A stretch of DNA of 10,440 nt. Source: Fusobacteriaceae bacterium UBA2433 (GTDB lineage: Bacteria; Fusobacteriota; Fusobacteriia; Fusobacteriales; Fusobacteriaceae). The notes beneath the pieces were generated by a model. The model worked only from the letters and a program-made list of their open reading frames with translations, was not told the origin of the DNA and made no database searches. Position numbers and translations under genes: made by a program. Within the stretch, counting starts at the first letter, position 1. Every line of letters starts with the position of its first letter. The stretch is from NCBI GenBank assembly GCA_002342785.1, contig DDQV01000147.1, positions 1 to 10,440 on the forward strand. Direction: 5' to 3'. Positions 1-6,251 of the stretch are shown here, piece by piece.

Positions 1-10
1 CTCTCATCAT
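1..10 (-). CDS. Possible start of a leftward gene running off the window
   Basis: On the minus strand the sequence reads AGGGAG-TA-ATG-ATG-AGAG, a Shine-Dalgarno-like run (plus-strand 13-18) followed by two consecutive ATG codons at 10-8 and 7-5. The second ATG has the better spacing (5 nt). Only two to three codons lie inside the window, so the product cannot be known. No good promoter could be assigned in the AT-rich stretch upstream. This is a weak call resting on the ribosome-binding-site/ATG arrangement alone. Confidence 0.3.
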
Positions 11-258
11 TACTCCCTATATAATTTTTTATTTTTATTATTTTATCGGATATAATCTTTACTTTTAAAAAATGAAAAACTATATCAGAATAGTACATAA
101 TAGTCTATTTTTTTAACTTCAATATCAATAGTATATAATAAATATTTAATATTTTAAAGTATTTTTTAACTTCTATACTTTTTAATATTTTATTTATAAT
201 TAAATTTTAGTTAATAATTGAAACTAAATCGATAAGAAATATTAAAAAATATTTTAAG

Positions 259-309
259 AAAGAATTTAACTCTGAGAATATCAAAGCACCCTCTGTATAA
301 ATCTACGAC
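259..309 (-). repeat. Candidate decayed copy of a dispersed intergenic repeat (copy 1)
   Basis: Read on the minus strand, this segment resembles the stretch at 3605-3664 (plus strand). It shares TATAnAnAGnGTGnTnTnAnATTCT with mostly transition differences, about 70% identity by eye over some 28 bases. One frame reads YRGCFDILRVKFF, comparable with VCSNILDGNNF in copy 2 and RCFMIFDGRD in copy 3. It lies downstream of the aminotransferase gene and in the same orientation. The alignment was done by eye in AT-rich DNA, so chance similarity is possible. Confidence 0.3.
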
Positions 310-356
310 AACAAATTATTTTTGCTATAACTTTTCGATTTTATTGGTAGCTAAAG

Positions 357-391
357 AAAGGAGATAGATTCTATTAGAACCTATCTCCTTT
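357..391 (-). terminator. Stem-loop terminator of the aminotransferase gene
   Basis: An 11-bp perfect stem (AAAGGAGATAG at 357-367 with CTATCTCCTTT at 381-391) continues past one mismatch into a further 4-bp stem and a 3-nt loop. It begins about 50 nt beyond the aminotransferase stop codon. The T tail on the minus strand is short and interrupted (TTTCTTT), so termination may be partial, but the stem is strong for this AT-rich genome. Confidence 0.65.
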
Positions 392-439
392 ATATTTGAT
401 GATCTCTTTGACAAAATTTATCATCCTTTGTTTTTTATA

Positions 440-1621
440 TTATTTTTCCATCATCTCTTTGACTGTATCTCCTAGAATTTTCATCCCAGTATTAATCATC
501 TCAGAATCAACATTTGAATAGTTAAGTCTAAGTGTATTTTCAATCTTTTCCCCTGCATAAAACGGAATCCCTGGAACAAAAGCTACATTTTTTTCTACAG
601 CTTTATAGAATAGATCCATAGCACTCATATTATTTGGTAAGGTCATCCATAAAAACATCCCACCTTCTGGTCTTGTAAACTCAACTTCTTTTGGAAAATA
701 TTTTTCAATTGCATCTATCATAGTCTTTCTTTGCTCACCATAAGAATCAACAATTGTTTTAATATGATCATCTATATTATTATCAATCAAATATTGATAC
801 ATTACCCTTTGTGTAAAATAGTTTGTATGAAAATCTGCCGCTTGTTTTGCAACTACTAATTTTTCAATAAACTCTTTTTTTGCATAGATCCATCCCATCC
901 TAAAAGATGGTGACACAATCTTTGAAAAACTTCCTAAAACCATGGTATTATCATAATATTTTTTCATAGATGGAACTGGTTCACCCATAAATCTCAATTC
1001 TCCATAGGGATTATCTTCTATTAAGATCATATTTTGTTTTCTTAAAACCTCTGCTGTCTTTTGTCTTTTTTCAGCACTGTAAGTTATTCCTGAAGGATTT
1101 TGAAAATTTGGAATAGCATAAAATAACTTTATCTTGTTTTCATCTACAACTTCGTTTAAACTATCGATATTTGGACCATCATCCTCTAAAACAACTTCAC
1201 AAAAATTAGGTTGGTACACAGAAAAAGCCTCTATCGCCCCTAGATAACTAGGTTTTTCTACTAAAACATTTTCTTCCTCATTTACAAATGTTTTTCCAAT
1301 AAGATCTAAACCTTGTTGGGATCCACTAGTTATAAGGATCTCATCTGAACTCACATCTATCCCTTCTTTATCTTTATATCTTTTAGCAATATATTCTCTT
1401 AATGGTAGATATCCCTCTGTAATACTATATTGAAGAACGTTTGCTCCATCATCTTCTAGAACTTTATTACAGGCATTTTGAATTCCTTTTATTGGGAAGA
1501 ATTTTGGATTTGGAAGTCCCCCTCCAAAAGATATTACTTTTTCATCTGCTGCGAGCTTAAATATATCCGTTAAAAAAGATTTAGGAATATTTTTGATTCT
1601 TTTTGAAATATATCTTTCCAT
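440..1621 (-). CDS. PLP-dependent aminotransferase, fold type I (2-aminoadipate/aromatic transaminase-like)
   Basis: A 393-residue aminotransferase of the class I/II family, related to LysN/MocR-type transaminases but without a DNA-binding domain. Visible motifs are the PLP-phosphate region ITSGSQQGLD (97-106), PNFQNPSG (171-178), the pyridine-nitrogen Asp in EDNPYGELR (202-210), the Schiff-base lysine K234 in GSFSK, and the substrate-carboxylate Arg in LRLNYS near the C-terminus. All catalytic residues are present and the length is normal. The ATG at 1621 is chosen over an in-frame GTG at 1630 because AAGGTGG (1627-1633) sits 5 nt before it, and the GTG falls inside that site. It is probably cytoplasmic, moving an amino group between an amino acid and 2-oxoglutarate; the true substrate cannot be read from sequence. 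It diverges from a glutamate-synthase-like gene, which fits amino-acid metabolism. It has a consensus promoter and its own stem-loop terminator. Confidence 0.93.
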   Translation of the reverse strand: MERYISKRIKNIPKSFLTDIFKLAADEKVISFGGGLPNPKFFPIKGIQNACNKVLEDDGANVLQYSITEGYLPLREYIAKRYKDKEGIDVSSDEILITSGSQQGLDLIGKTFVNEEENVLVEKPSYLGAIEAFSVYQPNFCEVVLEDDGPNIDSLNEVVDENKIKLFYAIPNFQNPSGITYSAEKRQKTAEVLRKQNMILIEDNPYGELRFMGEPVPSMKKYYDNTMVLGSFSKIVSPSFRMGWIYAKKEFIEKLVVAKQAADFHTNYFTQRVMYQYLIDNNIDDHIKTIVDSYGEQRKTMIDAIEKYFPKEVEFTRPEGGMFLWMTLPNNMSAMDLFYKAVEKNVAFVPGIPFYAGEKIENTLRLNYSNVDSEMINTGMKILGDTVKEMMEK

Positions 1622-1700
1622 AATTACCACCTTATTTTAAAAATTTCATAATATTTTTTCTTGTCCATCAAGAGTTAACACATTTATTTATTTGATAAAT

Positions 1701-1729
1701 ATTATATTCTTTATATCAATTTTTGTCAA
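1701..1729 (-). promoter_or_regulatory. Sigma-70 promoter of the aminotransferase gene
   Basis: On the minus strand there is a perfect TTGACA (1729-1724) and a perfect TATAAT (1706-1701), separated by exactly 17 nt. Transcription would start near 1694, giving a leader of about 73 nt. The -10 box is enclosed by TTGATA/TATCAA half-sites (1714-1719 and 1692-1697). These could be an operator, but the match is only six bases per arm with a 16-nt gap. Confidence 0.85.
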
Positions 1730-1859
1730 TTTTTTTATAACTAAAGTCCAATATTTTAAACAAATTTATAAAAATTAACAACATATCCTCTATAATAAAA
1801 TAAATAAAATATTTTTTAAGTAGTATCTAACAATTTGTCGAGAATATATAAGATTTTTT

Positions 1860-1868
1860 TGTTATAAT
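1860..1868 (+). promoter_or_regulatory. Probable extended -10 promoter of the glutamate-synthase-like gene
   Basis: TGTTATAAT matches the extended -10 form (TG-N-TATAAT). No good -35 box is found at 16-18 nt; the nearest TTGTCG (1835-1840) is 22 nt away. The leader to the ATG would be about 60 nt. Confidence is moderate because TATAAT-like words are common in this base composition. Confidence 0.5.
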
Positions 1869-1937
1869 TAATTATTGGAATTTTAATTTTATTTTTTTAG
1901 CATATTATTTATATATTTAACAAGGAGGAGTATCATT

Positions 1938-3461
1938 ATGACTTATTCACCTGGTTTATCATCTGCTTTTAATAATACGAAAAATAGGAGTGACAAACTT
2001 TCACCTCAATCGGGAATGTGTTCTCTATGTACAGAAGATTGTGTTGGAACTTGTGAACTTGGATTGGCAGCAATTCTTGGAGCACTAACAGTTTATCCTA
2101 CAACTACAGGAACAAATCAAGTTGGTTCTGAAAAAGATTATCCCATTGATTATTCTCATTTTAATATTAATGGTCATGTCTTTGGTGCAGTTGGTGCAAA
2201 CCCTACCTATGAAGAAGCAAATATTTTTAGTGTTAACTTAGAGAAAAAATTTGGAAAATTTAATCCTGTAAAGATGACCATGCCAATAATTTTACCTGCA
2301 CTGATTAAATTAAATTGGGAAGATTATTTTGCAGGAGCAGCCATGGCTGGAGTTTGTTGTGTAATTGGAGAAGATGCAAGAAATAAAGACCCTGAGTTAG
2401 AGATAAAAGATGGAAAGGTTGTAAAGTTTCCTGCTTTAAAAAATATGTTAGACGCCTTTAGAAAATATGATCGTGGTTATGGACAAATTATTTTACAATG
2501 TAATGTAGAAGATAATTTGATGGGGGTTCCTGAATATGCAATAAAAAATGAAAATGTAGAGGGAATTGAATTTAAATTTGGTCAATCAGCTAAGGGTACT
2601 CAACCAGTAAATAGATTAAAAAATATTGATGAAGCTTTACAAAAACATAGATTAGGAAATTTTGTTCATCCAAATCCTACCGATCCAGAGATTATAAAAG
2701 CTTATAAAGATGGGGTCTGTCCTAACTTTTATGTATATAGTAGATTACCTTTATGGGATGAAAAATATTTAATCCCACGTATTGAGGAACTTCGAAATTT
2801 AGGTTTAAAAAATGTTTATTTTAAGATGGCTGGATACGACGAAACTGATTTAGAAAGGGTAATTCGTTTAGGAAGTAAAGCTTCTATAGATATGATTACT
2901 TTTGATGGAGCAGGAGGAGGTAGTGGATATAGTCCTTGTAAGATGATGAATGAATGGGGTCTTCCTACTGTATTGATGCAAAATATAATTTCTAAAATAA
3001 TTAAAAAATTAAAAAAAGAAGATATCTGGATTCCAGCTATTACTATGACTGGAGGTTTTGCTTCAGAAGATCATGTATTTAAAGCTTTAGCTTATGGGGA
3101 TGGGGATGTTACAGCCATTGGAATTTGTAGAGCTGCAATGGCAGCTGCAATGAGTAGTAAAAAAGTTGGGGAAATGATTAAAGAGGGAAATATACCAAAT
3201 CATTTAAAACAATATGGTAATACTATAGATGAAATTTATGGAGATTTAGCTGACCTTCGAGCTATCTATGGTAAAGAAGCTAATAATTTCCCTCCAGGAG
3301 CTATTGGTGTATTTTCTTATTTAAATAAAATTGCTTTTGGTTTAAAACATTTTGCGGCACTCAACAGAAAATTTAATATCGATCTTTTGGATAGAAATGA
3401 TCTTATTCCTTTAACTAGAGAGGCTCATGAATTATTAAAAGGGTCGCTATTTGGTGAATAA
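1938..3461 (+). CDS. FMN-binding glutamate-synthase-like protein, stand-alone, with N-terminal four-Cys motif
   Basis: A 507-residue protein matching only the FMN/synthase domain of glutamate synthase (GltB family). It lacks the N-terminal glutamine amidotransferase domain and the C-terminal beta-helix. Family-like segments are EFKFGQSAKG (211-220, cf. KLGQGAKPG), FDGAGGGSGYSP (322-333, cf. the GHDGGTGASP loop) and TGGFASEDHVFKALAYGDGD (371-390) for phosphate/FMN binding. The 3Fe-4S cysteine cluster of classical GltB (CHLNTCPVG) is not seen; only C397 lies in that area. Instead the N-terminus has C28-x2-C31-x3-C35-x3-C39, likely to bind an Fe-S cluster. ATG follows AAGGAGGAG with 6 nt spacing. 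It is monocistronic with its own terminator. Glutamate synthesis is unproven: no GltD reductase or glutaminase partner is adjacent, so it may act on another amino-group donor or use ferredoxin. Confidence 0.88.
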   Translation: MTYSPGLSSAFNNTKNRSDKLSPQSGMCSLCTEDCVGTCELGLAAILGALTVYPTTTGTNQVGSEKDYPIDYSHFNINGHVFGAVGANPTYEEANIFSVNLEKKFGKFNPVKMTMPIILPALIKLNWEDYFAGAAMAGVCCVIGEDARNKDPELEIKDGKVVKFPALKNMLDAFRKYDRGYGQIILQCNVEDNLMGVPEYAIKNENVEGIEFKFGQSAKGTQPVNRLKNIDEALQKHRLGNFVHPNPTDPEIIKAYKDGVCPNFYVYSRLPLWDEKYLIPRIEELRNLGLKNVYFKMAGYDETDLERVIRLGSKASIDMITFDGAGGGSGYSPCKMMNEWGLPTVLMQNIISKIIKKLKKEDIWIPAITMTGGFASEDHVFKALAYGDGDVTAIGICRAAMAAAMSSKKVGEMIKEGNIPNHLKQYGNTIDEIYGDLADLRAIYGKEANNFPPGAIGVFSYLNKIAFGLKHFAALNRKFNIDLLDRNDLIPLTREAHELLKGSLFGE

Positions 3462-3498
3462 AGATTAAAATTAAATAAAGAAAGAAATTATATTTTAG

Positions 3499-3562
3499 AC
3501 TGTAATCTATAGCCTAGACACTGAAAAAAGTGTCTAATTCATAGATTATAGTTTATTTTTTT
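3499..3562 (+). terminator. Two-tier stem-loop terminator of the glutamate-synthase-like gene
   Basis: The outer stem has 12 pairs with one G-U (ACTGTAATCTAT at 3499-3510 with ATAGATTATAGT at 3541-3552). After a 4x4 internal loop there is a perfect 8-bp inner stem (TAGACACT/AGTGTCTA, 3515-3522 and 3529-3536) capped by GAAAAA. A T-rich tail (TTATTTTTTT) follows directly. It starts 38 nt after the stop codon. Confidence 0.85.
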
Positions 3563-3604
3563 ATCTAATATTACTTCACTATTCTATTTAATATTTGATT
3601 TATA

Positions 3605-3701
3605 GCGTTCTGTCTATAAAAAGTGTGTTCTAACATTCTTGACGGTAACAACTTCAAGGAGGGATAAATTAAAATTCTAACATTTTATTTATAGGAGTTG
3701 A
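3605..3701 (+). repeat. Candidate decayed dispersed repeat, copy 2, left of the RpiR-PTS-NanE module
   Basis: The segment AATTCTAACATTTTATTTATAGGAGTTGA (3674-3701, described as a consensus with gaps) is matched in inverted orientation at 7040-7065. The final ATAGGAGTTGA is identical over 11 bases and the similarity extends leftward with single-base gaps. The preceding part (3605-3664) resembles copies at 259-309 and 6969-7039. On the minus strand a 37-codon open frame (3684-3571) includes LPSRMLEHTFYRQ and runs to a TAA, but it has no ribosome-binding site and no clear start, so it is not called as a gene. It is probably a relic of a repetitive or mobile element. Confidence 0.4.
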
Positions 3702-3741
3702 TCCTTATGTTTAAACTTTGATATTCCTAAATAATAAAAAA

Positions 3742-3770
3742 TTGAGTTCTATTTTTTATTATTGTATAAT
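3742..3770 (+). promoter_or_regulatory. Promoter of the RpiR-family regulator gene
   Basis: TTGAGT (3742-3747), a 17-nt spacer, then perfect TATAAT (3765-3770). The predicted start near 3777 leaves a very short leader before AAAGGAGGA and the ATG at 3796. The -35 box sits in the loop and the spacer in the right arm of a perfect 12-bp A/T inverted repeat (AATAATAAAAAA at 3730-3741, TTTTTTATTATT at 3752-3763). That repeat could be an autoregulatory site or an insulating terminator. Confidence 0.7.
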
Positions 3771-3795
3771 GTTTTTATAAAAAGGAGGATAAATT

Positions 3796-4602
3796 ATGAG
3801 TATCATTTTAGAAATCCAAAATAAATATAATTCTCTAACTCAAAAAGAAAAAGAATTAGTTGATTATATTTTAAAAAATAAAAATGAAATAAATAATATT
3901 AGTATAACTACGTTATCAAAAGAAATAGGAATATCACCATCAACAATTACACGATTTTCTAAAAAAATAAATTGTGATAGCTTTGTAGACATGAAGATGA
4001 AGTTAAATTTATTAAAAAATAAAGTTAAACTAAAAAAAAGTGATGACATTTTTTCAAATGTACATAACTATTATACCGAGACAATTAATAGTGCTAAAAA
4101 TTTATTGACAGATAGATCAATTTATAATCTTGTTGCTGAAATCAAAAAATCAAATAAAATTTATATTTACGGTGTCGGAAGTTCTGGTTTATCGGGACAA
4201 GAAATGATGCAAAGGTTATTAAGAATGGGATTTAATGTCCATTGTATAACAGATTCTCATATGATGATAATTAATAGTGCTATCGTATCTGCTGAAGATT
4301 TAGTTATAGGAATTTCAATTTCTGGTGAAACAAAAGAAGTCATAAATTCACTGAAAGTATGCAAAAGAAATAAAGCAAAAACTATCGGAATTAGTGGTTC
4401 TAAAGAAGGTCATATGAGTGAATTTGTAGATGAATTAATTATTGTTCCCAATACATCTTTTATTGGCAATGAAACTTTTATAAATACTCAATTTTCAACG
4501 ATGTATCTATTCGATTTAATTTCTATGCTATTATTAAATGATTTAAAATTGAAAGAAAAAATGCAAAAAACAATTGATATAATTGTAAATCCTAAATTTT
4601 AA
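3796..4602 (+). CDS. MurR/RpiR-family transcriptional regulator (HTH + SIS domain)
   Basis: A 268-residue cytoplasmic regulator with the classic two-domain layout. An N-terminal RpiR-type helix-turn-helix occupies about 1-77, with the recognition part around TTLSKEIGISPSTITRFSKK (38-57). A sugar-isomerase (SIS) domain at about 105-245 senses a phosphosugar, with IYGVGSSGLSG (124-134) and GISISGETKEV (172-182) forming the sugar-phosphate-binding loops. Length is normal and no residue looks missing. The start is clear: AAAGGAGGA lies 7 nt before the ATG. The gene has its own promoter and terminator and directly precedes an EIICB-nanE operon, so it most probably controls that operon in response to ManNAc-6-P or GlcNAc-6-P. 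RpiR-type NanR proteins control sialic-acid/ManNAc genes in several Gram-positive bacteria. Calling it NanR would be inference, since other phosphosugars are possible. Confidence 0.93.
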   Translation: MSIILEIQNKYNSLTQKEKELVDYILKNKNEINNISITTLSKEIGISPSTITRFSKKINCDSFVDMKMKLNLLKNKVKLKKSDDIFSNVHNYYTETINSAKNLLTDRSIYNLVAEIKKSNKIYIYGVGSSGLSGQEMMQRLLRMGFNVHCITDSHMMIINSAIVSAEDLVIGISISGETKEVINSLKVCKRNKAKTIGISGSKEGHMSEFVDELIIVPNTSFIGNETFINTQFSTMYLFDLISMLLLNDLKLKEKMQKTIDIIVNPKF

Positions 4603-4608
4603 ATTTTT

Positions 4609-4637
4609 AAGTTAAGCTTTTGCTTAACTTTTTTTTT
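4609..4637 (+). terminator. Intrinsic terminator of the regulator gene
   Basis: A perfect 9-bp stem AAGTTAAGC/GCTTAACTT (4609-4617 and 4622-4630) with a TTTT loop, followed by seven more T residues (4631-4637). It begins 7 nt after the stop codon. It separates the regulator from the EIICB-nanE operon, so the two are expressed independently. Confidence 0.92.
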
Positions 4638-4647
4638 AGAAAAATTA

Positions 4648-4676
4648 TTGAAGATATAGAAAAATTATGGTAATAT
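4648..4676 (+). promoter_or_regulatory. Promoter of the EIICB-nanE operon
   Basis: TTGAAG (4648-4653), a 17-nt spacer and TAATAT (4671-4676). Start is predicted near 4682-4684, directly before the palindrome at 4686-4702. It lies 11 nt after the upstream terminator's T tract. The match is good but not perfect, as expected for a regulated promoter. Confidence 0.65.
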
Positions 4677-4685
4677 CCTATTAAG

Positions 4686-4702
4686 TTGAAAATAATTTTC
4701 AA
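4686..4702. promoter_or_regulatory. Candidate RpiR operator: perfect 17-bp palindrome
   Basis: TTGAAAAT-A-ATTTTCAA is a perfect inverted repeat of 8-bp arms around one central base, placed 9 bp after the -10 hexamer at the predicted transcription start. RpiR-family proteins bind A/T-rich palindromes of the TGAAA...TTTCA kind, and occupancy here would block initiation or early elongation. TAAG/CTTA flanks (4682-4685 and 4704-4707) extend it with a one-base offset. Perfect 8-bp arms also arise by chance in DNA this AT-rich, so position is the main argument. Confidence 0.55.
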
Positions 4703-4751
4703 ACTTATAATTAAAATGAAAAAAATTTTAAAAAATCAAAAGGGGGATGAA

Positions 4752-6236
4752 ATGTTTAAAAGTTTACAAAGAATAGGAAAATCATTTATGTTACCAATAG
4801 CTATATTACCTGCTGCAGGTCTACTCTTAGGAATAGGTGGAGCTCTGTCTAATAAAATAACTGTTCAGACATATCCGTTTTTAAATATTCCGTGGTTACA
4901 AGGTATATTTAAAGTAATGTCAGCTTCAGGAGAAGTTATATTTGTTAATTTAGCATTAATAATGTGTATAGGTTTATCAGTAGGATTAGTAAAGAAAGAT
5001 AAAGGAACAGCAGGGTTAGCAGGAGCCGTGTCTTTCTTAGTTATGAATGCTTCTATTAAAGGGATGATTTCTGCTTTTAATTCAAATGTAACTTCAATAG
5101 ATACCGGTGTTGTAGGAGCTATAGTTATTGGGGTAACTGTTTCATATTTACATAATAAATATAGGGACATTCAACTACCAGCTATTTTGGGATTCTTTGG
5201 AGGATCTAGATTTATTCCTATAGTATCTTCATTTGCAGCTATTGGTATTGGAATGATATTTTTTATTATTTGGCCTACATTTCAAGGATGGTTAATAAAT
5301 ACAGGAAATACTATAGCTGATTTAGGATTATTAGGAACATTTTTATACGGTTTTTTACTTAGGCTTACAGGTGCGATAGGATTGCATCATATGGTTTATC
5401 CATTATTTTGGTATACTGAACTTGGTGGTGTGGCTGAAGTTGCAAATAAAACAGTAATAGGAGCTCAAAATATTTTCTTTGCACAACTTGCTGATCCAAA
5501 TCATACAGGATTATATACAGATGGAACACGTTTTTTTGCAGGACGATTTGCCACTATGATGTTTGGATTACCAGCAGCTTGTTTAGCGATGTATCATTGT
5601 GTCCCTACAAATAAAAGAAAACTAGCAGGAGGACTGTTACTAAGTGCTGCAATCACATCATTTTTAACAGGTATTACAGAACCAATAGAATATATGTTTT
5701 TATTTGTTGCTCCTTGGCTTTATGTTATCCATGCTTTATTTGATGGGCTTTCATTTTTAATAGCAGATTATTTAAATATTTCTATTGGAAATACTTTTTC
5801 TGGAGGATTAATAGACTTTACTCTTTTTGGAATTTTACAAGGAAATACATTTACAAATTGGATATATGTTTTATTTGTAGGACCAATTTGGGGGATGCTA
5901 TATTATTTCACTTTTAAATACCTAATCATTAAATTTAATGTAATGACACCAGGAAGGGAAGAAGGAAACGAAGAGATAAAGGTTGTCACTAAAGAAACTT
6001 TACAGGAAACTTCAATAGAAGTATTGAAGGCATTGGGTGGAAAAGAAAATATCGATGAATTAGATGCGTGTATAACTAGACTGAGAGTATCTGTAAAAGA
6101 CGTTTCAAAAGTTGACAAAAAAAGAATTAAAGAATTAGGTGCTACAGGAGTATTAGAGGTTCAAGGTGGGGTCCAAGCAATTTTTGGTGCCATGGCAGAT
6201 CCTATAAAACAAAGAATAAATGAAATAATTGAATAA
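4752..6236 (+). CDS. PTS EIICB permease, glucose/N-acetylglucosamine superfamily; probable ManNAc transporter
   Basis: A 494-residue inner-membrane phosphotransferase-system protein. The EIIC transport domain (about 1-390, about ten membrane segments) contains AILPAAG near the N-terminus, GLHHMVYP, MMFGLPAA and the signature FLTGITEPIE. A linker TPGREE (399-404) leads to an EIIB domain with phosphocysteine C440 in LDACITRLRV. It closely resembles E. coli PtsG in layout and length. No EIIA domain is fused, so EIIA must come in trans. The ATG at 4752 is preferred because AGGGGGA (4741-4747) precedes it; in-frame upstream TTG (4686) and ATG (4716) lack ribosome-binding sites, and the TTG lies in the palindrome. 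Next to nanE, 15 nt downstream, the substrate is most likely N-acetylmannosamine, delivered as ManNAc-6-P. This is inference: PtsG-family substrates are hard to read from sequence, and glucose or glucosamine cannot be excluded. Confidence 0.92.
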   Translation: MFKSLQRIGKSFMLPIAILPAAGLLLGIGGALSNKITVQTYPFLNIPWLQGIFKVMSASGEVIFVNLALIMCIGLSVGLVKKDKGTAGLAGAVSFLVMNASIKGMISAFNSNVTSIDTGVVGAIVIGVTVSYLHNKYRDIQLPAILGFFGGSRFIPIVSSFAAIGIGMIFFIIWPTFQGWLINTGNTIADLGLLGTFLYGFLLRLTGAIGLHHMVYPLFWYTELGGVAEVANKTVIGAQNIFFAQLADPNHTGLYTDGTRFFAGRFATMMFGLPAACLAMYHCVPTNKRKLAGGLLLSAAITSFLTGITEPIEYMFLFVAPWLYVIHALFDGLSFLIADYLNISIGNTFSGGLIDFTLFGILQGNTFTNWIYVLFVGPIWGMLYYFTFKYLIIKFNVMTPGREEGNEEIKVVTKETLQETSIEVLKALGGKENIDELDACITRLRVSVKDVSKVDKKRIKELGATGVLEVQGGVQAIFGAMADPIKQRINEIIE

Positions 6237-6251
6237 TAAAGGTGGTATAAA

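Larger units (their letters stand above)
11..439. other. AT-rich intergenic stretch without a gene
   Basis: No credible coding frame is present on either strand. The stretch holds the stem-loop at 357-391 that follows the aminotransferase gene and a candidate decayed repeat copy at about 259-309. The rest (about 20-250) is A/T runs with stops in all frames and nothing recognisable. Confidence 0.6.
1622..1937. other. Divergent promoter region between aminotransferase and glutamate-synthase-like gene
   Basis: A 316-bp non-coding, extremely AT-rich stretch. It carries a consensus promoter for the minus-strand aminotransferase (1701-1729), a probable extended -10 promoter for the plus-strand gene (1860-1868), and the ribosome-binding sites of both. 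A 5-bp stem with a 5-nt loop (TCTTG/CAAGA, 1659-1673) lies in the aminotransferase leader. The leaders would be about 70 and 60 nt. No small gene or known riboswitch is recognised. Confidence 0.6.
3462..3795. other. Intergenic region: terminator, degenerate repeat, regulator promoter
   Basis: A 334-bp gap. From left to right it holds the terminator of the glutamate-synthase-like gene (3499-3562), a candidate decayed repeat copy (3605-3701), a 12-bp A/T inverted repeat (3730-3763) and the promoter of the regulator gene (3742-3770). A four-codon frame (ATG at 3707, reading MFKL then stop) with AGGAG upstream at 3692-3696 looks like debris and not a gene. Confidence 0.55.

Noticed and set aside
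3640..3654. TTGACGGTAACAAC resembles a segment of 16S rRNA
   Set aside because: Flanking sequence does not continue the rRNA match, so this is a short chance similarity.
3571..3684. A 37-codon minus-strand open frame containing LPSRMLEHTFYRQ
   Set aside because: No ribosome-binding site or convincing start, and it lies within the candidate repeat. The peptide looks protein-like but cannot be supported as a gene.
3600..3795. A riboswitch upstream of the regulator gene
   Set aside because: No known aptamer consensus is recognised, and the predicted transcription start at about 3777 leaves almost no leader.
4686..4751. Upstream TTG start adding 22 residues to the EIICB protein
   Set aside because: The TTG lies in the operator-like palindrome with no ribosome-binding site, while AGGGGGA precedes the ATG at 4752 and the shorter start matches the usual N-terminus of PtsG-like proteins.
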